This document shows positions 15,300 to 26,300 of a stretch of 64,000 nt of DNA, piece by piece; the stretch's first letter is position 1, and each line of letters starts with the position of its first letter. A program made the position numbers and the translations under genes. The notes beneath the pieces were generated by a model. That model saw only the letters and a program-made list of their open reading frames with translations, was not told the DNA's origin and made no database searches. Source of the DNA: Opisthocomus hoazin. Taxonomy: Eukaryota; Chordata; Aves; Opisthocomiformes; Opisthocomidae. Location of the stretch: assembly GCF_030867145.1 (NCBI RefSeq), contig NC_134415.1, positions 21,492,417 to 21,556,416 of the forward strand, written 5' to 3'.

Positions 15300-17200
15300 C
15301 TAATGCAGGTTGCCCAGGACGGTGTCCAGCTGGCTTTTGAATATCTCTATGGATCGAGACTCCACAACATTTCTGGGCATCCAGTGATGGCATTTGACCA
15401 CCTTCACAGTAAAAAAGTGTTTCCTTCTGTTCATATAGTACCTCCTCTTTTTTATTTGTGTCCATTGCCTCTTCTCCTGCCGCTGGGCACTACTGAAGTG
15501 TCTAGTTCCCTCTTCATTTCCTTTCATCAGATATTTACACACATTGACAGGATCGCCTCTGAGCCTTCTCTTCAAGCTGAGCATACCCAGCGCTCTCAGC
15601 CTTTCCTTATATGAGAGATGCTCCAGTCCTATAACCATCCTTGTGGCTCTTCACTGGACTCTCTCCAGTACATTCATGTCTCTCTCAAACTGTAGAACCC
15701 AGAACTGGACACAGTACTCCAGGTGCAGCCTCACCAATGCTGAGTGGAGGGGAAGGATCACCTCCCCCAATCTGCTGGCTACGCTCCTAATGCAGCCCAG
15801 GATGCTGTTAGGCTTCTTTTGTCATGAGAGTGCACTACTGGCTCATGGTCAGCTGGTTGTTCACCAGGATCCCCAGGTCCTTCTCTGCAAAGCTGCTTTC
15901 CAGCCAGTTGGCCCCCAGCACGTACTGGTGCCTGGAGTTGTTGTTCCCTAGGTGCAGGACTTTGCATTTCCCTTTGTTGAACTTCATGAAACTCCTCTCT
16001 ATCCATTTCTCCAGCCTGCTGAGGTCCCTCTGAATGGCTGGACAACCCTCTGGGTGTCTCAGCCACTCCTCTCAGTTGAGTATCACCTGTGAGCTTGCTG
16101 AGAGTGCACTCTGTCCTACCATTCAAGTCATAAATAAAGATGTTAAACAGTATTGTTTCCTGTGTTGACCCTCAGGGTACACCGCTACTTACTTGCCTCC
16201 AGCTGCACTTTGTGCCACTGACCACAACCCTCTGGGCCTGGTCATTTGGCCAGTTTTCAATTTATCTCACCATCCACTTATCTAAACCCTGCCTTGTCAG
16301 CTTGTCTATGGGGATGTTAGAGGGAACAATGTCAAAGGCTTTATTAAAGTTGAAGTAACCAATATCCACTGCTCTCCTCCAGTCCACCACATTAGTCATG
16401 TCATTGTAGAAGGCTATTACATCAAACAAGATCTCCCCTTCATAAATCCATGCTGACTGTTCCAAATCACATTCTTATCCTGCATGCATTCGGAAATGGA
16501 CAATTTTCTCCATCACCTTCCTAGGGACTACAGTGAGGTCAACCAGCCTGTAGTTCCTCAGATTTTCCTTCTTGTTATTCTTGAATATGGAGGGGTATTT
16601 GCACTGCTCCAGTCATCAGGAATGCCTCTCAGTCATCATGACCATCCAAAGATCATCGAGAGTGCTTCTTGACATCAGCCAGCTCCCTCAACCCTCATAG
16701 GTGCATCGTGTCAGGCCTCATGGACTTATGCATGTCCAGTTTGTTCAAGTGCTCCCTAACGTGGTCGTCCTCCACTGAGGACAAGTCTTCCTTGGTCCAG
16801 GTTTTCCCTCTGGTCTCGGGAGTCTCAGATTCCTGGAGGATGATTTTCCTAGTAAAGACTAAGGAAGGAAGGAAGGTGCTGATTACCTTGGCCTTTTCCA
16901 CGTCATTTGTCACCAGTTCCCCTGTGCCATTCAGCAGCAGGCCCACTTATTCCCTAGTCCTCCTTTTGCTATTTGTGTACTTGCAGAATCCTTCCTTGCT
17001 ACCCTTCACATGCCTTACCAGATTCAACTCCAGGTCAGTCTTGGATTTCCTAAACCCCATCCCTGCAAGACTGGACAGCATCTCTACGCTCCTCCTGGGT
17101 CACCTGCTCCTGCTTCAATGTCATACACTTCCTCTGTATGTCTGTAATCAGTTCGGCATTCCTTGCCCATCCATACAGGCCTCCTGCCACTTCTGCTTCA
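15300..17200 (-). pseudogene. CR1 reverse-transcriptase remnant, inactivated
   Basis: The reverse-transcriptase sequence can be followed across several frames with stops and frameshifts between them. Motif A reads YFNFNKAFD, so the metal-binding Asp has become Asn (codon at 16349-16351). Motif C reads KLTGDTQ where intact CR1 has KFADDTK, so the first catalytic Asp is Gly (codon at 16085-16087). The C-terminal GLEHLSYKERLRALG block is near 15600. The copy is clearly dead and much older than the one at 30-32 kb. The comparison uses that copy as the internal reference. Confidence 0.85.
17196..17200. repeat. Target-site duplication CTTCA, left copy
   Basis: CTTCA directly precedes the minus-strand LTR and is repeated at 17615-17619 directly after it. 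Removing one copy and the LTR rejoins the CR1 sequence. Confidence 0.85.
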
Positions 17201-17614
17201 CGTCATGGTTTGGCCCCGGCTGGCAACAAGGGACCACGTGGCTGCTCTATCACCCCTCCACCTGGTGGGGTGTAGAGGAGAACAAGAAGAAAAAGGCAAA
17301 ACTTGTGGGTCAGGATACGGACAGTTTAACAAAAGAGCAAAGGAAGAAAACAGTAACAACAATAATACTGATAAAAAGAATATATAACACAAGGAAATAC
17401 ACAGGGCAACTCTCTCACCACCCGATGCCCAGCGCTCTCCCCCGCAGTGATTAACCTCACCCCCCAGCCAGCTCCCCACCTCCAAACCGAGCGTGACAGC
17501 ACACTGTATCGAAGACAACTTTTGTTCGGCCAGTTTGGGTCAGCCAGCCCAGCTGTGTCCCCTCCTGGCTTCTCGTGAAAATTAACCCTATCCCAGGTTA
17601 CTGAACCCAGGTCA
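17201..17614 (-). mobile_element. Solo LTR of an ERVL-like endogenous retrovirus, minus strand
   Basis: Read on the minus strand, the element begins TGACCTGGG, continues with CTGGGATAGGGTTAATTTTC and ends GCCAAACCATGACG, where the last base pair of the expected CA has mutated. Its 5' and 3' ends resemble those of the LTR at 17778-18273. It is flanked by the perfect 5-base duplication CTTCA (17196-17200 and 17615-17619) and sits inside CR1 sequence. There is no internal viral region, so it is a solo LTR left by recombination. Compared with the second LTR it lacks much of the first third (the block around TGTGTTTTGG), either by deletion or because it is another subfamily. Confidence 0.88.
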
Positions 17615-17772
17615 CTTCATTTCCTACGCTTTGGGATGGTAATTTCCTGAGCACCCACCTCTCCTGGGCCCCTCTTCTCTCTGGGCACATATTCTATAAG
17701 ATTCTTCCAAGCAGATCTCCAAAGAGGTTGGATTTTGCTCTTGTGAAATACAAGCCTGTGGTCCTGATTTTT

Positions 17773-17777
17773 GCCCT
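17773..17777. repeat. Target-site duplication GCCCT, left copy
   Basis: GCCCT directly precedes the plus-strand LTR and is repeated at 18274-18278 directly after it. Removing one copy and the LTR rejoins the CR1 frame (LRGASRA followed by GKNQ). Confidence 0.88.
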
Positions 17778-18273
17778 TGTCCTGGTTTTGGCTGGGATAG
17801 AGTTAATTTCCTTTCTGGTAGCTGCTGTCATGCTGTGTTTTGGATCTGAAATGAAAATAATGTTGATAACATACTGATGTTTCTACTTGTTGCTATGCGG
17901 TCAAGGATTTTTCAGCTTCTCATAGTGGCCTGTCCTGCCACGTGCACAGGAAGCGCTTCCAAACTGGCCAGAGGGCTATGCTATCCCATGTGATGTCCTT
18001 CTCAGTACACAAGCCAGGGGACTTGGCTCAGGGACGGGCTGGGTAGCGTTCATTGGGTGGTGAGCAATTACATTTGTGCATCACTTGTTTTGTATCTATA
18101 TTATTATTACTATTATTATTATCTATTCCTTTGCTTTCCTGTTAAACCATCTTTATCTCAACACACAACTTTTTATTTTTTCTCACTCTCCTCCCCATCC
18201 CACAGTGGGGAAAAGGGGCAATGAGTGAGCAGCTGTCTGGTGCTTAGTTGCTGGCTGGGGTTAAACCATGACA
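17778..18273 (+). mobile_element. Solo LTR of an ERVL-like endogenous retrovirus, plus strand
   Basis: This 496-base element starts TGTCCTGGTTTTGGCTGGGA and ends GGGGTTAAACCATGACA, giving the canonical TG...CA ends. The perfect 5-base duplication GCCCT flanks it (17773-17777 and 18274-18278). A 5-base duplication is the size expected of class III (ERVL-type) elements. I recognise the end sequences as belonging to an LTR family widespread in birds, but I cannot give a subfamily name. A short TTA-rich microsatellite lies near 18100-18125 inside the LTR. No gag, pol or env sequence is present. Confidence 0.92.
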
Positions 18274-18425
18274 GCCCTGCTCGCTCCTCTTAGGGTCTTC
18301 AACTCCACAATCTCACAGTCACTGCAGCTGAGGCTGCTTCCAACTTTCATGCCTCCAACCAGCTCTTCCTTGCTCATAGGATCAGGTCCAGCAAAGCACC
18401 TTTTCTTGTTCACTCCTTCATCACT

Positions 18426-21400
18426 TCTTTGTACAGCATCATACCTTTGCTCAGTACTGCTCCGTGTCGATGGATATCTCCCTGTGAGCACTGTTTTGAG
18501 TTCGCATCACTGACAGCGAAAGCTGTTCTCACTAGGTACAAATGCCAGGAAGCCACATGCTGCATCACTTTGTTTCCTGACTGTACCAGCATAACTCTTA
18601 AAATGAGACTTTTGACACAAATAACCACAATTGCACTGACAGGATATTCTACAATCACTGTTTAAAATGTGATGTCTAGTAAAAGCTCTGCCTGATGTAT
18701 CTTTATAATTATTCACACACAAAAAAAGTCAAATGAGAAATAGGCATTAAGTCCTCGTTTCAGAAAAGTGCTGAATATTCCGTTTAAAGCTCTTTTTTAC
18801 ACCTATCTGAGTTTGGCAAAATATTAAAGTTAGCATGCTCAAGCCTTCTGCCTAATGTAAGGTTAGTTCTCATAGAAGTTAAGAAGAATGTTTGCAAATA
18901 CAATTTTACAGCCCTCATTCATCTCTACAGTGAGAGACTTAGTACTCTTTAAAATATCAGCTCTGCAATACTATCAACAGAAAGCAATAATTTTGGCTGC
19001 CCAAACTGAAATAGCTAACAGAGCCTTCATTTCCGAGAATGGATGCTCAAAGCTCTTCGAATATGAGACATTTTTTAAAGGCGTTAAAGGCAAGTTCCAA
19101 AAAAACAAAGGCAATGAAAATCACTAAATAGCTTTGAAAAACAGTGTGTAACTTCAATGTTGCCTGATTTTTACCTGTTGAAAATTGGAACCTTAATGTT
19201 ATACTAACACATGTTTTTACATTTTCCCTAGAAACAGATGGAATAATGTTGCTCATGCTATGCCAACACCATGTTGTTACATAGTCTTTATTAAAATTGC
19301 TTCAAGGCAAAAAGCTGTATGCACAAAGGCAAGGGGTGGGGAAAGTTGGCAACTCCTTTAGATTTTCAGACTTGAGTGCTTTAACTCTCAGCCAAATCGA
19401 GAAATACCCCTAGCATCACAAAGGGCAGGGAAGCTGGGTGCAGTGCTGGCTACTGGGTGAACCGCGTGCACGAGACCCTTGCCCTGCCAAAGGTAGCCAA
19501 GACACCCAAATAAAAAGGGAGAAGAGGAGAGGGAGGAACATGTACAAAATGAAGAAAACCAAACTTCACACATTAAAGAAACAGAGAGAAGTGTGAGAGG
19601 AATGAGGTTTAAAGGAAATAACAGAACTGGAGAAGTAATATCAGCTTTTCTTTAAATCCAGAAAAAAACACAATTTTTCCTTATTTCTCTTGCTCAGAGA
19701 TTAATCCCAGTTATGACAAATGGCATGTGGAGCAGATAGGCATCTGTGTGTGTGTATACATACATAAATATGTCTTGAATATGTGCTTCTAAAGCATGAT
19801 CCAAAGCCACTGAATAAGATGGAAAGATTCCCATTTGGCTTCAGTGGGTTTTGGACCAGGTCCCCAAACTTTGTAGATTCAGCTTTGAAAAATAGAAAGG
19901 GATAATAAAATGCCAGATTAACCCTCATTCTGAAAAGTCTGAGGTGATTTACCAGCGAAAAAAAAACAACAAATACCCAACAATAACAAAACCCTCACAA
20001 CTTTTAATCTTCCAACTATATAAATGCTTTCAGTTAACTAACATTGATTTCCCTTTACCTATATTGAGAATTTTTATGTCCCAAAAGGAAGCAGTAAAAA
20101 CATTTCCATGATAACCATAAAAATCACTGGAGAGAAAACAAAGTTTTATGTTTCATTACCTTTTCTGTGTGGTAATCAATTACAAAGGCAGAACAGTGCA
20201 GGTTCAATTGAGCAACTAAATAAAAAGGAATTAAAAGCCACAGGGGATCTTTATTTTACTTTTGTTAAAGTAGGGTCCAACTCCAGGCCTCATTGACTTG
20301 TTTGTACCATATAATGGGGTTTAATTTCTGTGAACAAGTCTGTCAGTGTTAGCTGATCATAATTAGGAAAATTTGGTTAGAGAAAACGAAGCTACTGAAA
20401 ACAGCTTTTCACAAGTGCAGCCTTCCCTTCCCTCTGAATGGGATTTTCCTGAGCTCTCAGCACACAGCAAACTAGAAATGAACCATTTAGCAAAACAAAG
20501 GTCCTTCCTTTGAAACATAAGATACAACTCAGGAAAACACTGAATGCTCTGTCCCAATTCATCAAGCACCTGAGCACATGCTCACCTTTAACCACTTGCT
20601 TAGATCTTCCACTGACTCCAGGTTTAGCATCTGCTGAAAAAAGCTCTCTGTGTCTTGCAGAACTGCAAGTTCATACTAAGCGGTGAGAGATTCATTTAAA
20701 AATGAAATATGATTTTTTTAGAACTTGAAAAAAATAGCTGTGGGTTTGGTTTTCGGTTTCTTATTTTGAAGTCTGAGCTCTTATTTTAGTCAAATAACTC
20801 ATGACTTCATTATAGACAGCTTCACACGGGCAAAAACAAGACTCCTAGAGACATACGCAGTATTAAATTTGTGCGCATAGCTGAGTGGAAAATTTCAGAG
20901 GAAGTGGCACCTAAGGGATGATTTGCCAATGGAAAGTGGTTTTGTGTGTGGCTCTTGGATTCACATATACATGTATGCCAGTGCATACACGCATGCAAAA
21001 ATCATCACAGGAACATTAGGGAATCCAGTCTCAGAGACTCCAGTAACAACACGGTTTCATCCACAGCCTTTACACACGTTGGCTGGGATGTGTCACATCT
21101 AACCCCTGCAGTCTGATGGTCACCTGCCCCAGGCTACACCAGCCACATATGTGTGAGACTAGGGGTGGCACCTAGAGGGGACCCACTCCACCAGTCACGG
21201 CAGGGTGGACTATCCGTCTGGCAGTGCATGCCATAGCAAAGGGATCAAAAGGCCTTTTGATCTTCCCAGTGTCGTCTTCAACCTGCAAGACATCTGCTTA
21301 GCCTCAGCAGGGACATCTGGCATCTCCGTCCCCCCATGGTTCGTTGTCCCTCTCTGCAGCAGGAACCCCCAGGGCTCTGCGCCCCTGCAGCCAGCCCTCC

Positions 21401-22967
21401 TTCCCATCCTCTACAGCCACAAGAAAGCACCAGCAGCCCTGCTGCAGCAGCTAACCATCCACCAAGCACTCCACCTAGTTGTATAGAGAAAAAGAGAGTC
21501 TGTCCCATCACGTGTCATGAACAATAGGTACAACCTTACATCTCACCAACAGCTGCCCCTCCAAAAGGCATGGATTGAAAAATCACTCTCAGAAATCTGT
21601 TTGCAGAAAGATAACTCAGTATTGCTCATAAATCAGGCCACTCAATTTCACTGCCAAGATATTCAACAAATTTCTTTTTTGGGCTCCTCATTTTTCATTC
21701 CTTCAGGCTACGTTTAACAAAGTAATCTCCCCATAAATCCCATCTCCCTCTGCCATTCACGATGCAGTGGGTCTTGTTTAGAAATTCTTAGAATCGGTGC
21801 ATTCCTGCTGCATGACAGCCTTCCAACCTCTTCCCTTTCGAAAGGAGCAAAATGGAAATCGGTCCTTCTCCAAGTTTATCAGAAGGGCAGCCAAACGCTG
21901 ATGTTATACAGTAAGATCTTGAACTGGGAACTAGGCAGCTATTTTAATCAGTAAGCTTATTTCACGTCTGTCAAGAACAGTATATTTAGAACTGGACAAG
22001 CTGTTTTCTTCACTGCACCCCTATCTAAAAAAATGACCCAAGCACACCATTGCTCAGACGGACTCTTATGCACTTTGGCAAACCCCCATGAAATAGAGTT
22101 TAGATAACACACCAGCTATCAACAGGGCTAGGATTTAAAAAGTGCAAAGAAATGTCCATGCAATGTAGAGCTGGAGCCATCACTGCTGTTTAATCAATCA
22201 TAGCTATTTAATCATGCCTTCTAGGCGCCATCAGATTATTTGAGTGAATCACTCAGGTCAAGGCACCGAAATAAAACAAGCTCTTTTATCACTGCTTATC
22301 CGCCCAGAGTAAAGTGTATGTGAAAGGGAGGTAAGTGATGATCTCTGAGCAACTGACAGTAAACAGAGGAGGAAAGCTCTCCTGCCGCACCGAGACAGAG
22401 CGGGAGCCAGAAGGATGGAAGAGCTTCCTGAAGGTGCCACCTCCCAGTCACGCCACCCTGCAGGAGTGCAGCAGGCACCAGCATTTTCAGCAGAGCAGAG
22501 CCTCCTCTTTGGGCATCAAAACAAGCAGCAGGATTTTGGAAAGAGCTGGCCTCCAAACCAGCTGTCCTTACCACAATGCAAAGGTGATAACAACTGGGTA
22601 GAGACTGGTCTCTGCTTAAAATCAGACTTTTGCTTAGCTGTTGAAATTGGAACAGAGCAGACACAAAACCAGGATCCTTAGAGAGTGTTGGCAGCATGCA
22701 GGGTCTGCAGTGTCTGCAGAGATGGCTGGGATTTGTCCAGTTCTAGCTAGAGCAGTAAGAAAAGGAATCCCATGCCTCACTGCTTGGCTAGAAACACTAA
22801 AAAAGTTGATTTAGCCATCAGAAACAAACCACCACTACAACATTTGATTGCAAGCAATATTCCTTCTTTTTAATCCATCATTAGTACAACAAAGGGATTC
22901 AAATATGAAGGCATTACTGTCCAGCATGTTCCAACCAGCTGAGTCAAAGACACCAGCAATGCCATCA
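18426..22967. other. Intergenic stretch, nothing recognised
   Basis: Mostly AT-rich sequence with a GC-richer patch at about 21050-21480. A short TG/TA microsatellite lies near 19745-19770. The open frames are shorter than 135 codons and show no known domain. Confidence 0.5.
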
Positions 22968-23390
22968 GAGGAGGCCAGAAAAATGATCTGAGGGCTAGAA
23001 CACCTCTGCCATGAGGACAGGCTGAGAGAGTTGGGGTTGTTCAGCCTGGAGAACCGCAGGGTCCAGGGAGACCTTATTGCAGCCTTTCAGTACTTAAAGG
23101 AGGCTTATAGGAAAGATGGGGATAGACTTTGTAGTAGGCCCTGTAGTGATAGGACAAGGGGTAATGGTTTTAAGCTAAAGAGGAAGAAATTTTTTACGAG
23201 GGTGGTGAAACCCTGGAACAGGTTGCCCAGACGGGTGGTAGATGCCCCATCCCCGGAAACATTCAAGGTCAGGCTGGACGGGGCTCTGAGCAACCTGATC
23301 TAGTTAAAGATGTCCCTGCTCACTGCAGGGGGTTGGGCTAGATGACCTTTAAAGGTCCTTTCCAACCCCAAGCATTCTATAATTCTATGA
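22968..23390 (+). mobile_element. CR1 LINE 3' fragment, plus strand
   Basis: The fragment opens with the conserved block [20 protein letters not shown]. It continues through [20 protein letters not shown] and PWNRLPRRVVDAPSPETFKV, the C-terminal end of the CR1 reverse-transcriptase protein. It then runs through the 3' untranslated segment (GGTTGGGCTAGATGACC) to the tail repeats ATTCTATAATTCTATGA, which end at 23390. A frame of about 90 codons is open, with a stop in the first block. Truncation removed everything upstream. Confidence 0.9.
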
Positions 23391-26300
23391 TCAATCTCAC
23401 CTACCCTGTCCTACACCTTGTATCAGCAGTTGGAGCTGTGGGCTACAGCAGGAAGAGAAGACACCTGGGATATGGTCACCAAAGATCTCTGAAGCCCCTG
23501 CATTGCCTGCAGGGATTACAGCTTGTCTGCTGCAGCTTGGGTCACAGAGCTAGCTCCAAATGTCAAGGTAAATCGCAGGTACTTGGCACTGTATTATCCT
23601 CTTCATCCCCTCACTAGTAGCTGGGGAGCTTGGATTTGGGACCTCCTCCACTCAAAATTCTAGAGTTTAAGAGCGTTTTGTGTCCTATGGATAGTAAGGC
23701 ATTGAGAGGAAGGACCACCCTCTGCACTCATGTCAGCAGACTGTCTGTCCTTTAGAGGACTTCTCAGCATGCCTTTATAAGTGTAAGAGTAGTAAGAAAA
23801 TACCAAAGCACAATGCAATCTATACCAGCCTTCGCCAGACAGGAGTCTGTAAGGACTTCAGTATACTTTCTACTTCTCCACTCTTCTACTTTTTAAATTT
23901 TTAAAGGAAGGAAAGAACTAAGCTAGGAATTTGTGTCTCGTATATGCCAGTTAACCAACTGCTTAGTGAGGCTGAAATGAAATCACCTGTTCATCCACCA
24001 CACAGCCACCACAGCCCAGGGACTGCTCCAGACTCGCCTACCACAGCTCTTCAGGGTGCCCCACACTACCCATGGCACAGGGACCACTGTGGAGGGACCA
24101 TCACAGGTAACCATCAAATAGAAAATGTAGGAGAATAAAACCAAAAAACCCACAACCCTCCCACCTTGTGCCTCCTGTTCTCATCACAAGCCACCACACA
24201 CCCTTTAAGAGCTCGTAACAAATCCCAGGAGAAAGTGCTCTGATGATCCTTAGAAGCTAGTCTTGCTCCAGGGTGCTGAGAACAACAAAAAACCCACCTG
24301 CCACCCTGAGGTGAGGAGGAAATCCCATCCTGATCTGATTGCCAGTGTCACTGGGAGCATGACAATCTGCCAGGCTGGCAAAACACCTCTCCTGCCCTCC
24401 CCTGCGCAGGGAAGGAGCAGTATTGCCCCTTGCCATCCCTTTGCCTCACGTACTGTAGCACAGGTTTCAGCCCTGGACTGTCCCTGGAGTCTGTTCAGCA
24501 GCACCCGGCACAGCAGGGCCATGGCTCTGACCTCCTGGAGGGCTGCCATGCAAACCTGTACATTTTCTGCGGGTTTAACACCCTTCCATTCTGCTCCCTC
24601 CTCTTCTCCTGCACACCAGCTCCATTCCTCCCACTATGAGTTTCCCACTTTGGAGCTCTGTCTCTCCTTTATCTCCCTTCCCATACCCCATCTTGCTTTT
24701 TGCCCTCCTTGCCTAGGCGGGTCACGGTTCTGCAGTCACAGGAGTTGCCCTTTGCTGCAAGATCCTCTCCACCTGGAAGTGCAACACAGAATGACACCTA
24801 CATTTCAGTGATGTTTTACTGCAGCTGCTAACTGCAGTTTCAAGATTAAGAACTGGGGTCCTAACCGCTTCCTCCAACACCCATCAAACCTGAAACTATG
24901 TTAAAAGTAGTATTTTGATGGAAAGAGGTATAGTGCAAGGTAGCAAAATACCATTTCCTCCATTAATGCCTGTGGAGTTACAACATTCTTGCCATAATCT
25001 GCCTGCAGATGTACCGTAGGTATTGAGAAGAAGATCAGAGACTCAAAAGAATCAGGAAATGACCACTTTGTGGGGTACAGAGTCAGCTAGTTTTGTACAA
25101 ACCGTCTGGCTTACTAAGACAGACTTGTCTTAGACTTGCCAGCCAAGCAATATGAGCTACTGATGTACGTCTGGAAAATATTTATGATAAAAATTATGGT
25201 TGCAAAAAGAATAGCAAGTAAGTAGCTGATCCAGCTGGCATGCAAATTGGGCACAGTGTTTATCAGCACAAATATGTTCATCAGCACTACCACCTAGTCC
25301 TTCTGGGGAACAGTAGGTACTCAGGGATCTTCATGACCATTAAGCAGTTGAGTTTCCTGAAGCCCCAATAATAAATATTATTCCTGCCTTACAGAAAACA
25401 GGAGACAGTGTTTAACCACGTATCGTGCTGCCTGACACAGCGACTGATGCGCTCTGAGATGGGAAGTGAGCCACTTAAAGCCTTTGACTACAACCAGTGT
25501 TTCATCAGTGCAACACCTCAGGACTTTGTCAAGCCCCTGGCGCTGGGTAGAAGAATGCGCAGCAAAATTGACATTATTGGAAAACAGAGCAACTGGGCAT
25601 CATTATAAAGGCACGGTGCACGCCCTGTGATGTCCCCCCACCACCTGAGCAAGCTCTGCAGGTTACTGGAGACACACGGCAGCAGCAAGGTGCATTGCAA
25701 AAGGGACCTCCCCAAACCAGTGCGTGCTTGGCAATGCCAGCCTGCGCCGGGCGGACGCTACAAACAGAGGGAATCAGAGGGGACAGAAAGACCCCGGCAC
25801 AGGGAGGTTTCACGTGGACATGGCAGCCTGCATGCCCTACTGAAACTGCTCTTCAGTGCACAGGAGGAGGAGGAGGAGGAGGAGGAGGGAGGCCTGCATC
25901 TGAGAGCTGTTCAAAGGGCAGCACTGGGCTAAAAACAAGGCAGTACTGCTGGGAGCTGCTGATGCCACATGTCCTGCAGCTCTGCCTGTGTTGCTGGGGC
26001 TCCCTGCCACATACCGGGGCTCCTCAGAGCCCCCTTTCTGGGGTGAGTCCTCTGCTGCCCACAAGCACTGCTGAGCTCACGCTGCTGTGGGGTCTCTCCC
26101 CACGACACAGTCGTCCGTTTTCACAAAACACAGGGAATTTAAAAATACTATTTGGCTCTAAATCCATAAACGCTGTGTTCAGTTCCTCGATGAGCAAGAT
26201 CTGTTAGTGTGACCTGGTTCCTCATACTCTCCCCTGTTCCCGTAATATAACAGAAAAAAAACTCCCTGGCCATTCGATATCATACAAACGTTACTACCTC

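Larger units (their letters stand above)
15214..18425 (-). mobile_element. Old CR1 LINE, interrupted by two solo LTRs
   Basis: A degenerate CR1 copy lies in the same orientation as the 30-kb copy. The 3' end (about 15214) has eroded tail repeats and the typical GTTGGAAGGGACCTC segment. The reverse-transcriptase region continues to 17200, where an LTR cuts it. About 150 bases of CR1 (17620-17772) lie between the two LTRs. The endonuclease end resumes at 18279, with LSCSDCEIVELKTLRG aligning to [15 protein letters not shown] of the 30-kb copy. Beyond that, another frame still reads TRKGALLDLIL, a conserved CR1 segment. The right boundary near 18425 is approximate. Confidence 0.88.

Noticed and set aside
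16669-17454. Plus-strand frame of 261 codons
   Set aside because: It is the antisense of the old CR1 copy and runs on into the minus-strand LTR, so it is not a gene.
17201-18273. The LTR pair as the ends of one provirus
   Set aside because: The LTRs are in opposite orientations, each has its own target-site duplication, and the DNA between them is CR1 with no viral genes.
24250-24811. Frame of 182 codons on the plus strand
   Set aside because: Low-complexity Ser/Pro/His-rich translation of a pyrimidine-rich patch; no family match.
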